Assembly (NCBI RefSeq): GCF_011290685.1
Contig: NZ_JAANYN010000009.1
Location: 143,650 to 207,649, forward strand
DNA: 64,000 nucleotides
Direction of reading: 5' to 3'
Source: Cyclobacterium plantarum
GTDB lineage: Bacteria > Bacteroidota > Bacteroidia > Cytophagales > Cyclobacteriaceae
Shown here: positions 36,228 through 45,422 of the stretch, piece by piece
Position numbering within the stretch: the first letter of the stretch is position 1
Layout: each line of letters begins with the position of its first letter
The notes under the pieces: generated by a model
What the model was told of the DNA's origin: nothing
The model's database searches: none
Seen by the model: only the letters and a program-made list of their open reading frames with translations
Position numbers and translations under genes: made by a program

Positions 36228-37703
36228 ATGCACCGACTCCTTTTTATACTTGTCTGCACTATACTATCGACTACTGTCCTTCCCGCCCAAACCCCACTAC
36301 TCGATGCCATCAAAGACAAGGATCTGCCGGAAGTGCAGCTACTGCTGGAAGCGGGGGCGGATGTAAACGCCCTGGATAAGAACGGTGCGACCCCGCTTAT
36401 GTGGGCGGCCTATCGGGCCGATCTGGAAATGGTACAATGGCTGGTAGATTACGGAGCCGACCCCTTCCTGAAAAAAGGGGTGATTTACCTGAACGAAGAA
36501 AAAACGGCATCCTACGGCAACCTCACGGGCTTAGCCGCAGGGGAAGGCAAACTGGAACTGCTCCGCTACTTGATCGAGGAAGTGGGGATTGCTGTAGACG
36601 ACAGGGAATACAACCCCGAAACCGGCCAGGAAGATGGTTGGACAGCGGCGCAATGGGCAGATAGCAGGGCACAAAGTGAGGTGATGGCCTACCTGGAAAA
36701 TAATGCGGACCTCAGCTTCCTGGCAGACACGTTACGCGATATCAATTTAGATATCAGGAACGGGAACACCTTTTATGCCGCTTCAAGTTACAGGGCCTCC
36801 ATGGTACTGTACGGGAAACATATCAGAACCCTTAAGGAAACTTTTGGTGCAACGGATACCACAACCTATTCGAAGTTCCTTTTTGCACTGGCACACTCTT
36901 GTAAACAATCGGGTTATTACGAGAAAGCGGAGCCATACTATTCCGAGCTGACCGCGCTCTGGAAATCGGTTGTGGGGAAAAACCACCCCGACTATGCCAG
37001 CTCCCTAAACAACTTGGCGAATCTGTACAAAAGCATGGGCCGATACGCAGAGGCCGAACCGCTGTACACCCAGGCCCTGGAAATCAGGAAGGCACAACTG
37101 GGGGAAGACCACCCTTCTTACGCCACCTCCCTATACAATCTGGCCGGGCTATATAAAAGCATGGAACGTTACGCCGATACCGAACCGCTGTACCTTCGGT
37201 GCATAGAAATCGAAAAAGTACAACTCGGTGAAGAACACCCCGACTATGCCACCTCCCTAAACAACTTGGCGGAACTGTACAAAAACATGGGTCGCTACAC
37301 CGAGGCAGAACCGCTATACACGCAGGCCATGGAAATCTATAAAGTACAACTCGGCGATGACCACCCTTCTTACGCCACCTCCCTATACAATCTGGCCGGG
37401 CTATATAAAAGCATGGAACGTTACATCGACGCTGAGCCGATGTACCTCAAAACCATAGAAATCAGGAAAACAAAACTCGGTGATGACCATCCCGACTATG
37501 CCATCTCCCTGAACAACTTGGCGGAGCTGTACAAAAACATGGGCCGCTACGACGAGGCAGTGCCGCTGTACACCCAGGCCCTGGAAATCAGAAAAAACCA
37601 ACTTGGCGACAACCACCCCATCTATGCCAGCTCCCTTACCGACCTCGCTAATCTCTATTATAGCATGGACCGCTATACAGAGGCAGAGCCCCTATACACG
37701 TAG
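36228..37703 (+). CDS. Ankyrin-TPR N-terminal part of amber-split ankyrin-TPR-CHAT gene
   Basis: This 491-residue product has the usual signal peptide (MHRLLFILVCTILSTT to PAQ), ankyrin part and about six TPR units, then stops at TAG (37701-37703) in the middle of a unit (EAEPLYT, stop). At the same place the sister repeats read CAG (Gln) in a segment such as YTQA. The frame stays open without a shift through to 40610, so a single C-to-T change split an intact gene of 1460 residues. As it stands the locus would secrete a receptor lacking a protease domain. It may be a recent pseudogene, a phase-like variant, or a sequencing error. Confidence 0.8.
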   Translation: MHRLLFILVCTILSTTVLPAQTPLLDAIKDKDLPEVQLLLEAGADVNALDKNGATPLMWAAYRADLEMVQWLVDYGADPFLKKGVIYLNEEKTASYGNLTGLAAGEGKLELLRYLIEEVGIAVDDREYNPETGQEDGWTAAQWADSRAQSEVMAYLENNADLSFLADTLRDINLDIRNGNTFYAASSYRASMVLYGKHIRTLKETFGATDTTTYSKFLFALAHSCKQSGYYEKAEPYYSELTALWKSVVGKNHPDYASSLNNLANLYKSMGRYAEAEPLYTQALEIRKAQLGEDHPSYATSLYNLAGLYKSMERYADTEPLYLRCIEIEKVQLGEEHPDYATSLNNLAELYKNMGRYTEAEPLYTQAMEIYKVQLGDDHPSYATSLYNLAGLYKSMERYIDAEPMYLKTIEIRKTKLGDDHPDYAISLNNLAELYKNMGRYDEAVPLYTQALEIRKNQLGDNHPIYASSLTDLANLYYSMDRYTEAEPLYT

Positions 37704-37790
37704 GCCACGGGAATCTATAAGGTAAAACTCGGCGATGAGCACCCTTCTTACGCCACCTCCCTGAACAACCTGGCAACGCTGTATTACACG

Positions 37791-40610
37791 ATGGACCGTT
37801 ACGAAGAGGCAGAGCCGCTAATGCTTAAGGCCGTCGAAATTAGGAAAGTGCAACTGGGCGAAGGCAACCCTGAATATGCCACCTCCCTGAACAACCTGGC
37901 AACGATGTACGCTGAGATGGGCCGCTATGCCGATGCCGAGCCGTTGTACCTACAGTCCACCGAAATCAGGAAGGCGCAACTGGGGGAAGACCATCCCGAC
38001 TATGCCGCCTCCTTGAACAATCTGGCAACACTGTATTACACGATGGACCGTTACGAAGAGGCAGAGCCGCTGATTCTTAAGGCCGTCGAAATTAGGAAAG
38101 CGAAACCGGGCGAAGACCACCCCGACTATGCCACCTCCCTGAACAACCTCGCAACGCTATTTAAAAGCATGGGCCGGTACCACGAGGCTGAGCCGCTGTA
38201 CAAACAATCCATGGGAATCCGAAAAACGCAACTGCGCGAAGACCATCCCTCCTATGCCCAATCCCTTAACGACCTGGCTTTGCTATACCAAATCATGGGC
38301 CGGTACACCGAGGCAGAGCCGCTGTATGCGCAAGCCATAGAAATCGATAAAGTGCAACTGGGAGAAGATCACCGAAATTTTGCCACCTCCTTAAACAACC
38401 TGGCAATGCTCTATGAAGACATGGGCCGGTACGACGAGGCTGAGACGCTATACACGCAAGCTCTGGACACTAGGAAAACGCAACTGGGAGAAAACCACCC
38501 CGACTACGCCAACTCCCTGAATAACCTGGCCTTGCTTTACAAAAGCATGCGCCGGTACGGCCATGCTGAGTCCCTGTGCGAACAGGCCCTGGAAATCCGA
38601 AAAGCGCAGCTTGGCGAATACCATCCCGACTATGCCACTTCCCTGAACAACCTAGCCTTGCTGTACCGAAGCATGGGCCGGTACGACGAGGCAGAGCCGC
38701 TGTACACGCAGGCCAGGGGGATCTATAAAACGAAACTAGGCGAGGATCACCCTAACTATGCCACCTCCCTTAATAACCTGGCTTTACTGTACAAAAACAT
38801 GGGCCGCTACAACGAGGCAGAGCCGCTTCTGTTGCAAGGCCAGCAAGTGTACCTCCACCAACTCCGGAACGTTTTTCCCAGCCTTTCCGAGAAGGAAAAG
38901 GAGCAGTTCCTAAATACTTTTAATTTCAATTTCGAGCTATTCCACTCCTTTGCCGGGAAGAGGCACGGGAGCAACCCCGCCATCACCGCCACTCAGTACG
39001 ACAATGCCTTGTTGCTGAAAGGACTGCTGCTTCAAAGTAGTTCGCAGATGCGGGAACGCATCCTTGCCGGCGGGGATACCACCGCAATCTGTTTGTTCGA
39101 AGACTGGCAGGCGCTCAAACGGCAGTGGCTCAAGGAGTCGGAAATACCCAAAAGCGAACGGGAACAGGTGGGCATCGTCCCAGACGCTACCCTGGAAAAA
39201 GCCAATACGCTGGAAAAAGAACTTTCCCGCCGTTCGGAGGCCTTCGCCGAGGCGATAGACACGGTGCGCACCACCTGGTGGGAGGTGCAACAAGAGCTGA
39301 AGCCCGGCGAATCCGCTATCGAACTGATCCGATACACCTGGCACGATAAAAATTGGACGGACACGGTGCATTACGCCGCCCTGATCGTTACCCCCGATAC
39401 GAAAGGGCATCCCCACCTTGTGCTGCTGGAGAACGGCAACGAACTGGAAGCGCAGGGTGCGCAAAGCTACAAGTCCGCTTTTGCCACGCGGGGCGCAAGC
39501 CGGGTCGCGGGAGGTGACAATCCTATTCCCGCCGATTCGCTCTATGCCTACTTCTGGCAGCCCATCCAGACCGCGCTAGATTCCCTGGGCGGGGCCGGAA
39601 AAGTCTACCTCTCTCCCGACGGGGTGTACCATACACTTAACCTGCAGACCCTTAAAAACCCCGAAACAGGTCGATACCTCCTGGAAACCCTCGACATTGA
39701 ACGGGTAGGCTCCACCAAAAACCTGGTTAAAAAGAAAAAACAGCCGGCCCCCAACAACAACGCCGTACTGGCGGGTTATCCATCCTACCCCGCTTCCCCC
39801 GAAGCCGTGGCTTCCGCCCAGAAGCGGTTCCAGCAGGGACAGGCAGCACGGATACTCACCGCCTCACTGGGCAGCAGCGGTTACGGCACCTACCAAACCT
39901 ACCGCGCCATCGATGCCAGCCGGAGCAGCATCAGTCCCCTTCCTGGCACCCTTACTGAGGTAGAGCAGGTGGCTTCCATCCTCGATGGGGAGGGCATACC
40001 TACCCTGGCCCTGTTGGAAAATGCCGCTTCCGAGGATCTGCTAAAAAAAGTGAAAAGCCCCCGCATCCTCCATATCGCCACCCACGGGTTCTTCGAGCCC
40101 CAAAGGGAACAGCAAGCCGAAGGCCTCAACCGAGAGATGCTGATGAGCGGGCTGGGGCAGGAGACCGTTACCGAGAACCCTTACCTTCGCTGCGGCCTCT
40201 ACCTGGCCGGGGCGGAGACCACGCTGAAGAACCGCGGCAACTTGGACTTCCAGCGTCCAGCTGGGCAGGAGGACGGCATCCTTACGGCCTACGAAGCCAC
40301 CCTGCTTGACCTGCGGGGCACCGAGCTGGTGGTACTATCCGCCTGTGAGACGGGGCTAGGCGTCACCAAAAATGGGGAAGGTGTTTACGGCCTGCAGCGC
40401 GCCTTTCAGATAGCCGGAGCCGAAACGGTTATCTTCTCCCTCTGGAAGATCGCCGACCAACAGACCCAGGAGATGATGGGGCTATTCTACAAAAACTGGC
40501 TACAAAAAGACATGACCAAACGCCAGGCATTCAAAGCCGCCCAACAGACCATTAAGGAGAAATACGAAGACCCCTACTTCTGGGGGGCTTTTGTGATGAT
40601 TGGGGGGTGA
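37791..40610 (+). CDS. TPR-CHAT C-terminal part of amber-split gene
   Basis: This is the in-frame continuation after the amber codon. The first available ATG is at 37791 (MDRYEEAEPLML), which begins inside a TPR unit and gives 939 residues with no signal peptide. Translation from here would leave the protein in the cytoplasm, or it may not be made at all. It holds about eight to nine TPR units and a complete CHAT domain with His765 and Cys852 (1286 and 1373 of the undivided frame). All catalytic motifs are intact and the DNA is as conserved as in intact neighbours, so the interruption looks recent. Together with 36228-37703 the undivided gene would carry about 15 units. Confidence 0.75.
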   Translation: MDRYEEAEPLMLKAVEIRKVQLGEGNPEYATSLNNLATMYAEMGRYADAEPLYLQSTEIRKAQLGEDHPDYAASLNNLATLYYTMDRYEEAEPLILKAVEIRKAKPGEDHPDYATSLNNLATLFKSMGRYHEAEPLYKQSMGIRKTQLREDHPSYAQSLNDLALLYQIMGRYTEAEPLYAQAIEIDKVQLGEDHRNFATSLNNLAMLYEDMGRYDEAETLYTQALDTRKTQLGENHPDYANSLNNLALLYKSMRRYGHAESLCEQALEIRKAQLGEYHPDYATSLNNLALLYRSMGRYDEAEPLYTQARGIYKTKLGEDHPNYATSLNNLALLYKNMGRYNEAEPLLLQGQQVYLHQLRNVFPSLSEKEKEQFLNTFNFNFELFHSFAGKRHGSNPAITATQYDNALLLKGLLLQSSSQMRERILAGGDTTAICLFEDWQALKRQWLKESEIPKSEREQVGIVPDATLEKANTLEKELSRRSEAFAEAIDTVRTTWWEVQQELKPGESAIELIRYTWHDKNWTDTVHYAALIVTPDTKGHPHLVLLENGNELEAQGAQSYKSAFATRGASRVAGGDNPIPADSLYAYFWQPIQTALDSLGGAGKVYLSPDGVYHTLNLQTLKNPETGRYLLETLDIERVGSTKNLVKKKKQPAPNNNAVLAGYPSYPASPEAVASAQKRFQQGQAARILTASLGSSGYGTYQTYRAIDASRSSISPLPGTLTEVEQVASILDGEGIPTLALLENAASEDLLKKVKSPRILHIATHGFFEPQREQQAEGLNREMLMSGLGQETVTENPYLRCGLYLAGAETTLKNRGNLDFQRPAGQEDGILTAYEATLLDLRGTELVVLSACETGLGVTKNGEGVYGLQRAFQIAGAETVIFSLWKIADQQTQEMMGLFYKNWLQKDMTKRQAFKAAQQTIKEKYEDPYFWGAFVMIGG

Positions 40611-40635
40611 TGTTTACAGAATTAAACCTTTACGC

Positions 40636-40662
40636 GTGTTAAAAAAACCACTATTTCGTTAA
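40636..40662 (+). other. Second vestigial MLKK gene start (8-codon ORF)
   Basis: As at 16023, the conserved spacer after the CHAT gene runs into GTG TTA AAA AAA and then, inside the A-run, into the promoter flank, ending after MLKKPLFR. The start codon has decayed from ATG to GTG. It indicates loss of an MLKK-type second gene by the same kind of joint. Confidence 0.5.
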
Positions 40663-40668
40663 GAATGC

Positions 40669-40700
40669 CTTGCAGGGCAATCGAAAGGTTTCTAAATTAG
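40669..40700 (+). promoter_or_regulatory. Family promoter, copy 6
   Basis: TTG at 40670-40672 and TAAATTAG at 40693-40700, again with a 20-nt spacer, 23 bp before the start codon at 40724. Confidence 0.7.
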
Positions 40701-40723
40701 GTACTTAGAACTTCCGACCTACC

Positions 40724-43700
40724 ATGTACCGACTCCTTTTTTTTCTTGTTTTTAGTGTATTAGCCACGACTTCACTCCGAGCCCAAACTCCGCTCCTCAA
40801 TGCCATCAAAGCCGGACACCTGCCCCAGGTCCAGGAACTGGTGGAAGCGGGGTCGGATGTAAACGCCCTGGATGCGAACGGCGCGACCCCGCTTATGTGG
40901 GCGGCCTATCGGGCCGATCTGGAACTGGTACAATGGCTGGTCGATAACGGCGCCGACCCTTTCCTGAAAAAAGGTGTGATTTATCTGAACGAAGAAAAAA
41001 CCGCGTACTATGGCAACCTGACGGGAATTGCAGCTGGAGAAGGCAAGCTAGATATGCTCCGTTACCTAATTGAAGAGGTGGGCATTGCCGTGGATGACAA
41101 GGAATACAACCTCGAAACCGGCCATGAAGACGGCTGGACAGCAGCGCAATGGGCAAACAACTCGAATGAACAGGCCATATTGGTTTTTTTGAAAGGTGAA
41201 AATGCCGATATGGCATTTTTAAATAGCTACTACAATTTAGCAACCAAATCATCTCGGCTTAGCCAAGAGGGCCGCTATGAAGAGGCACTGGTATATGCGG
41301 AAAAATCAGTTATTGCTGCCAGAGATGAATTCGGTATGGATCATCCCAGCTTTGCTACCTCCCTCAACAACTTGGCACTGGTTTATAATAGTTTAGAACG
41401 CTACAAGGATGCAGAGCCGCTTTTCCGGAGGGCTACCGAGACCTATAAACAGCAACTGGGGGAAGATCACCCATTCTATGTCCAAGCCCTCGAAAACTTG
41501 GCAGGATCGTTACAAAGTATTGGCCGCTATGCGGAGGCCGAGCCGCTCTATATAAAGTACTCCCAGATTTACAAGCAACAACTTGGGGAAGACCATCTAG
41601 ACTATGGCAGATCCCTCAAAAACTTGGCGGAGCTATATGTGGACATGCGTAGCTATGAGGAGGCCGAGCCACTTTATCAACAGGTCTTGAAAATATTAGA
41701 AAACCAACTGGGCGAATCGCACCCCTATTATACTGTTTCTCTCAACAATTTGGCAGAACTATATAAAGATATGGGGTACTACCGGGAGGCAGAAACCCTC
41801 TATCGTAAGATCACCGAAATTTATAAGCGAGAAATGGGGGAAGATAATCCCGACTATGCCAAGTCAATCAACAACTTAGCTATCTTTTTATATGAAAACA
41901 TGGGCCGATACGGGGAGGCAGAACAGCTAATGCATAATGCCACCGAAATCACGAAGCACCAACTGGGGGAAAATCACTTCGATTATGCAACCTCCCTAAA
42001 CAACCTGGCTTTGCTGTACCGAAGCATGGGCCGCTACGCAGGGATCGAAAAGCTCTTTAGTAAGGCCATCGAAATTTACAAGCGGGAACTCGGGGAAGAC
42101 CACCCCGAGTATGCCACACTCCTCAACAACTTAGCTCTTTTCTTGTGCGAAAACATGGGCAACTGCAGGAAGGCAGAGCCACTCATGCACCAGGCCACAG
42201 AAATTATGGAGAAGCAACTTGGGGAAGACCATCCCGACTTTGCCAACTCCCTAAACAATCTGGCGTTGCTTTACGGAAGAATGGGCCGCTATGCAGGGGG
42301 CGAGGCGCTCTATCTTGAGGCCATCGAAATTTACAAGCGGGAACTGGGAGAAGATCATCCCGATTATGCCAACTCCCTCAATAACTTGGCATATCTCTAC
42401 AATAGTATGGGTCGCTACAGGGAGGCAGAACAGCTCTATCGCAATGCCACCGAAATCATAAAGCAGGAACTGGGGAAAGAAAATATATATTATGCCACCT
42501 CTTTAGGCAACCTTGCAGATTTGTACCAGAATATGGGACGCTATAAGGAAGGTGAACTCCTCTTCCTACAAGGATTACAAATCAGAAAAAAACAATTTGG
42601 TGAAAAACACATATATTATGCCACCGGTCTAGGCGAACTTGCAGGGTTGTACCGGAAAATGGGCCGCTATGGGGAAGGTGAACTCCTCTTACTACAAGCA
42701 TTGCAAATCAGAAAAAAACAATTTGGTGAAAAACACATATATTATGCTAGATACTTAGCTAATTTGGCAACCCTTTATATAGACAGAGGGAGCTACAGAG
42801 ATGCGGAACAACTCTTTCTCCAATCCATGGAAATCAGTAAAAAACAATTGGGGGAAGACCATCCTAACTATGCTACTTCATTGGCAAACATTGCAGTGCT
42901 ATATGAAATTATGGGCCGATACGCCGAGGCAGAGCCGCTTTACATGCAGGCCATGGAAATCAAGGAGGCGAAACTGGGCGAAGACCACCCAGGCTATGCC
43001 ACCTCCCTTAACAACCTGGCTGCCCTGTATAAAAAAATGGGACGATATTTCGAGTCCGAAATCTTATTATTAAAAACCAAGGAAAGCTTTAAAAAAACAC
43101 TGGGGAAAGACCACCCAGACTATGCCACAGCTCTGAACAACTTAGCAGAACTATATCGTAGCTTGGGTCGCTACGAGGAAGCCGAACCCCTTTACATCAA
43201 TTCCATGCAAATTGGGAAGCAGCAACTTGGGGAGGATCACCCCAACTATGCCCAAAACCTGAACAACCTAGCCTTGCTTTATAGTAGCATGGGCCAGTAT
43301 AAGAAAGCAGAGCCACTTTACACACAGGCCACCGAAATCATGAAAGCGCAACTTGGGGAAGACCACCCCGACTATGCCCAATCCCTGAACAACTTGGCAG
43401 GATTGTACCGAAGCAAAGGTCGGTACGCCGAGGCTGAGCCGATGTACACGCAGGCCATGGGAATCCAAAAAGCGCAACTGGGCGAAGACCACCCTGACTA
43501 TGCCAGCTCACTGAATAACCTGGCTTTACTGTACAAAAACATGGGCCGATACAACGAGGCAGAGCCACTTCTGTTGAAAGGCCAACAAGTGTACCTCCAC
43601 CAACTCCAGACCGTTTTCCCCAGCCTTTCCGAGAAGGAAAAGGAGCAGTTCCTCAATACCTTCAATTACTACTTTGAACATTTCCACTCCTTTGCCGGGA

Positions 43701-45352
43701 AGCGGCAAGAGGGAAACCCCGCCATCACCGCCACTCAGTTTGACAATACCCTGTTGCTGAAAGGGCTTTTGGTCCAAAGCAGCGCACAAATGCAGGAACG
43801 CATCCTCGCCAGTGGGGATACCACCGCTATCCGTCTGTTCGAAGACTGGCAGGCGCTGAAACGGCAGTGGCTCAAAGAATCGGAAATACCCAAAAGCGAA
43901 CGGGAACAGGCGGGCATTGCCCCGGATGCTACCTTGGCTCAGGCCAATACGCTGGAAAAAGAACTTTCCCGCCGTTCGGAGGCCTTTGCCGAGGCGACAG
44001 ACACGGTGCGCACTACCTGGCAGGGTATACAACAAGAGCTGAAGCAGGGCGAGGCCGCCATCGAATTGATCCGATACAGGTGGCACAATAAAAACTGGAC
44101 GGATACGGTCCATTACGCCGCCCTGATCGTTACGCCCAAGATGAAAAAGCATCCCCACCTGGTGCTGCTGGAAAACGGCACCAAACTGGAAGAGCGGGGC
44201 GCACAGAGCTACCAGTCCGCTTTTGCCACGCGGGGCGCAAGCCGGGTGGCGGATGGCGATAATCCCATCCCCGCCGATTCGCTCTATGCCTATTTCTGGC
44301 AGCCCATTCAGGAAGCACTCGATTCTCTGGGCGGAGCCGGGAAAGTCTACCTCTCCCCCGATGGCGTGTACCATACGCTGAACCTACAGGCCCTAAAAAA
44401 TCCCGAGACAGGCCAATACCTCCTGGAAACCCTCGAGATCGAACGGGTCGGCTCCACCAAGGACCTGGTCAAAAAGAAAAAGCAGCGTCCTAACAACAAT
44501 AACGCCGTATTGGCGGGCTATCCCAGCTACCCTGCTTCGCCCGAAGCCGTGGCCGCTGCACTGCAGCGTTACCAGCAGGAGCAGGCAATGCCTGTGCTCA
44601 CGGCTTCCCTCGGCAACAGCAACTATGGAACCTACCAGACCTACCGCGCCATCGACTCGACCAGAAGCGATATCAAGCCCCTGCCCGGCACCCTGGCCGA
44701 GGTAGAACAACTGGCTTCCATCCTCGACGGGGAGGGCATTCCTACCCAGGCCCTGTTGAAGCATGCGGCTTCCGAGGATGTGCTAAAAAAAGTGAAAAGC
44801 CCCCGTATCCTCCACATCGCCACCCACGGGTTCTTCGAGCCGGAGCGCGAACAGCAAGCCGAAGGCCTCAAAAAGGACATGCTTATGAGCGGACTGGGAC
44901 AGGAAACCGTCTCCGACAACCCCTATTTGCGCTGCGGCCTCTACCTGGCCGGGGCGGAGACCACGCTCAAGAATCGCAGCAATCCGGACTTCCAGCGGCC
45001 AGCAGGACAGGAAGACGGTATCCTCACGGCCTACGAGGCCACCCTGCTCGACCTGCGGTGTACCGAACTGGTCGTACTCTCCGCCTGTGAGACGGGGCTG
45101 GGTGTCACCAAAAACGGGGAGGGCGTCTACGGCCTGCAGCGCGCCTTCCAGGTAGCCGGAGCAGAAACCGTTATCTTCTCCCTCTGGAAGGTCGCCGACA
45201 AACAGACCCAGGAGATGATGGGCCTGTTTTACCAAAACTGGCTACAAAAAGGCCTGGACAAGCGCCAGGCTTTCAAAGCCGCCCAGCAGACCATCAAGGA
45301 AAAATACGAGGATCCCTACTTCTGGGGGGCTTTTTTGATGATTGGTAGTTAA
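40724..45352 (+). CDS. Secreted ankyrin-TPR-CHAT protein, longest array
   Basis: A 1542-residue protein, the largest in the window: signal peptide (MYRLLFFLVFSVLATT to RAQ), ankyrin part, a segment resembling the MLKK-type front (LSQEGRYEEALVYAEKSVIA) rather than the usual linker, about 18 TPR units, and CHAT with His1368 and Cys1455. At least two units carry one extra residue (FLYENMGRYGEAE, FLCENMGNCRKAE), which breaks the 42-residue period. Many central units are divergent, the last five are of the common type. The CHAT strand before the Cys reads LDLRCTELVV instead of LDLRGTELVV. The C-terminus AFLMIGS differs from the standard AFVMIGG. The gene looks like an ankyrin front joined to an MLKK-type array. 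Confidence 0.9.
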   Translation: MYRLLFFLVFSVLATTSLRAQTPLLNAIKAGHLPQVQELVEAGSDVNALDANGATPLMWAAYRADLELVQWLVDNGADPFLKKGVIYLNEEKTAYYGNLTGIAAGEGKLDMLRYLIEEVGIAVDDKEYNLETGHEDGWTAAQWANNSNEQAILVFLKGENADMAFLNSYYNLATKSSRLSQEGRYEEALVYAEKSVIAARDEFGMDHPSFATSLNNLALVYNSLERYKDAEPLFRRATETYKQQLGEDHPFYVQALENLAGSLQSIGRYAEAEPLYIKYSQIYKQQLGEDHLDYGRSLKNLAELYVDMRSYEEAEPLYQQVLKILENQLGESHPYYTVSLNNLAELYKDMGYYREAETLYRKITEIYKREMGEDNPDYAKSINNLAIFLYENMGRYGEAEQLMHNATEITKHQLGENHFDYATSLNNLALLYRSMGRYAGIEKLFSKAIEIYKRELGEDHPEYATLLNNLALFLCENMGNCRKAEPLMHQATEIMEKQLGEDHPDFANSLNNLALLYGRMGRYAGGEALYLEAIEIYKRELGEDHPDYANSLNNLAYLYNSMGRYREAEQLYRNATEIIKQELGKENIYYATSLGNLADLYQNMGRYKEGELLFLQGLQIRKKQFGEKHIYYATGLGELAGLYRKMGRYGEGELLLLQALQIRKKQFGEKHIYYARYLANLATLYIDRGSYRDAEQLFLQSMEISKKQLGEDHPNYATSLANIAVLYEIMGRYAEAEPLYMQAMEIKEAKLGEDHPGYATSLNNLAALYKKMGRYFESEILLLKTKESFKKTLGKDHPDYATALNNLAELYRSLGRYEEAEPLYINSMQIGKQQLGEDHPNYAQNLNNLALLYSSMGQYKKAEPLYTQATEIMKAQLGEDHPDYAQSLNNLAGLYRSKGRYAEAEPMYTQAMGIQKAQLGEDHPDYASSLNNLALLYKNMGRYNEAEPLLLKGQQVYLHQLQTVFPSLSEKEKEQFLNTFNYYFEHFHSFAGKRQEGNPAITATQFDNTLLLKGLLVQSSAQMQERILASGDTTAIRLFEDWQALKRQWLKESEIPKSEREQAGIAPDATLAQANTLEKELSRRSEAFAEATDTVRTTWQGIQQELKQGEAAIELIRYRWHNKNWTDTVHYAALIVTPKMKKHPHLVLLENGTKLEERGAQSYQSAFATRGASRVADGDNPIPADSLYAYFWQPIQEALDSLGGAGKVYLSPDGVYHTLNLQALKNPETGQYLLETLEIERVGSTKDLVKKKKQRPNNNNAVLAGYPSYPASPEAVAAALQRYQQEQAMPVLTASLGNSNYGTYQTYRAIDSTRSDIKPLPGTLAEVEQLASILDGEGIPTQALLKHAASEDVLKKVKSPRILHIATHGFFEPEREQQAEGLKKDMLMSGLGQETVSDNPYLRCGLYLAGAETTLKNRSNPDFQRPAGQEDGILTAYEATLLDLRCTELVVLSACETGLGVTKNGEGVYGLQRAFQVAGAETVIFSLWKVADKQTQEMMGLFYQNWLQKGLDKRQAFKAAQQTIKEKYEDPYFWGAFLMIGS

Positions 45353-45422
45353 AATCCTTCTTCCAGTAACGCCTAAAAAAATTATTTTAACGTAAAAAAT
45401 TCGTCTCTAAACTATAATTGAA

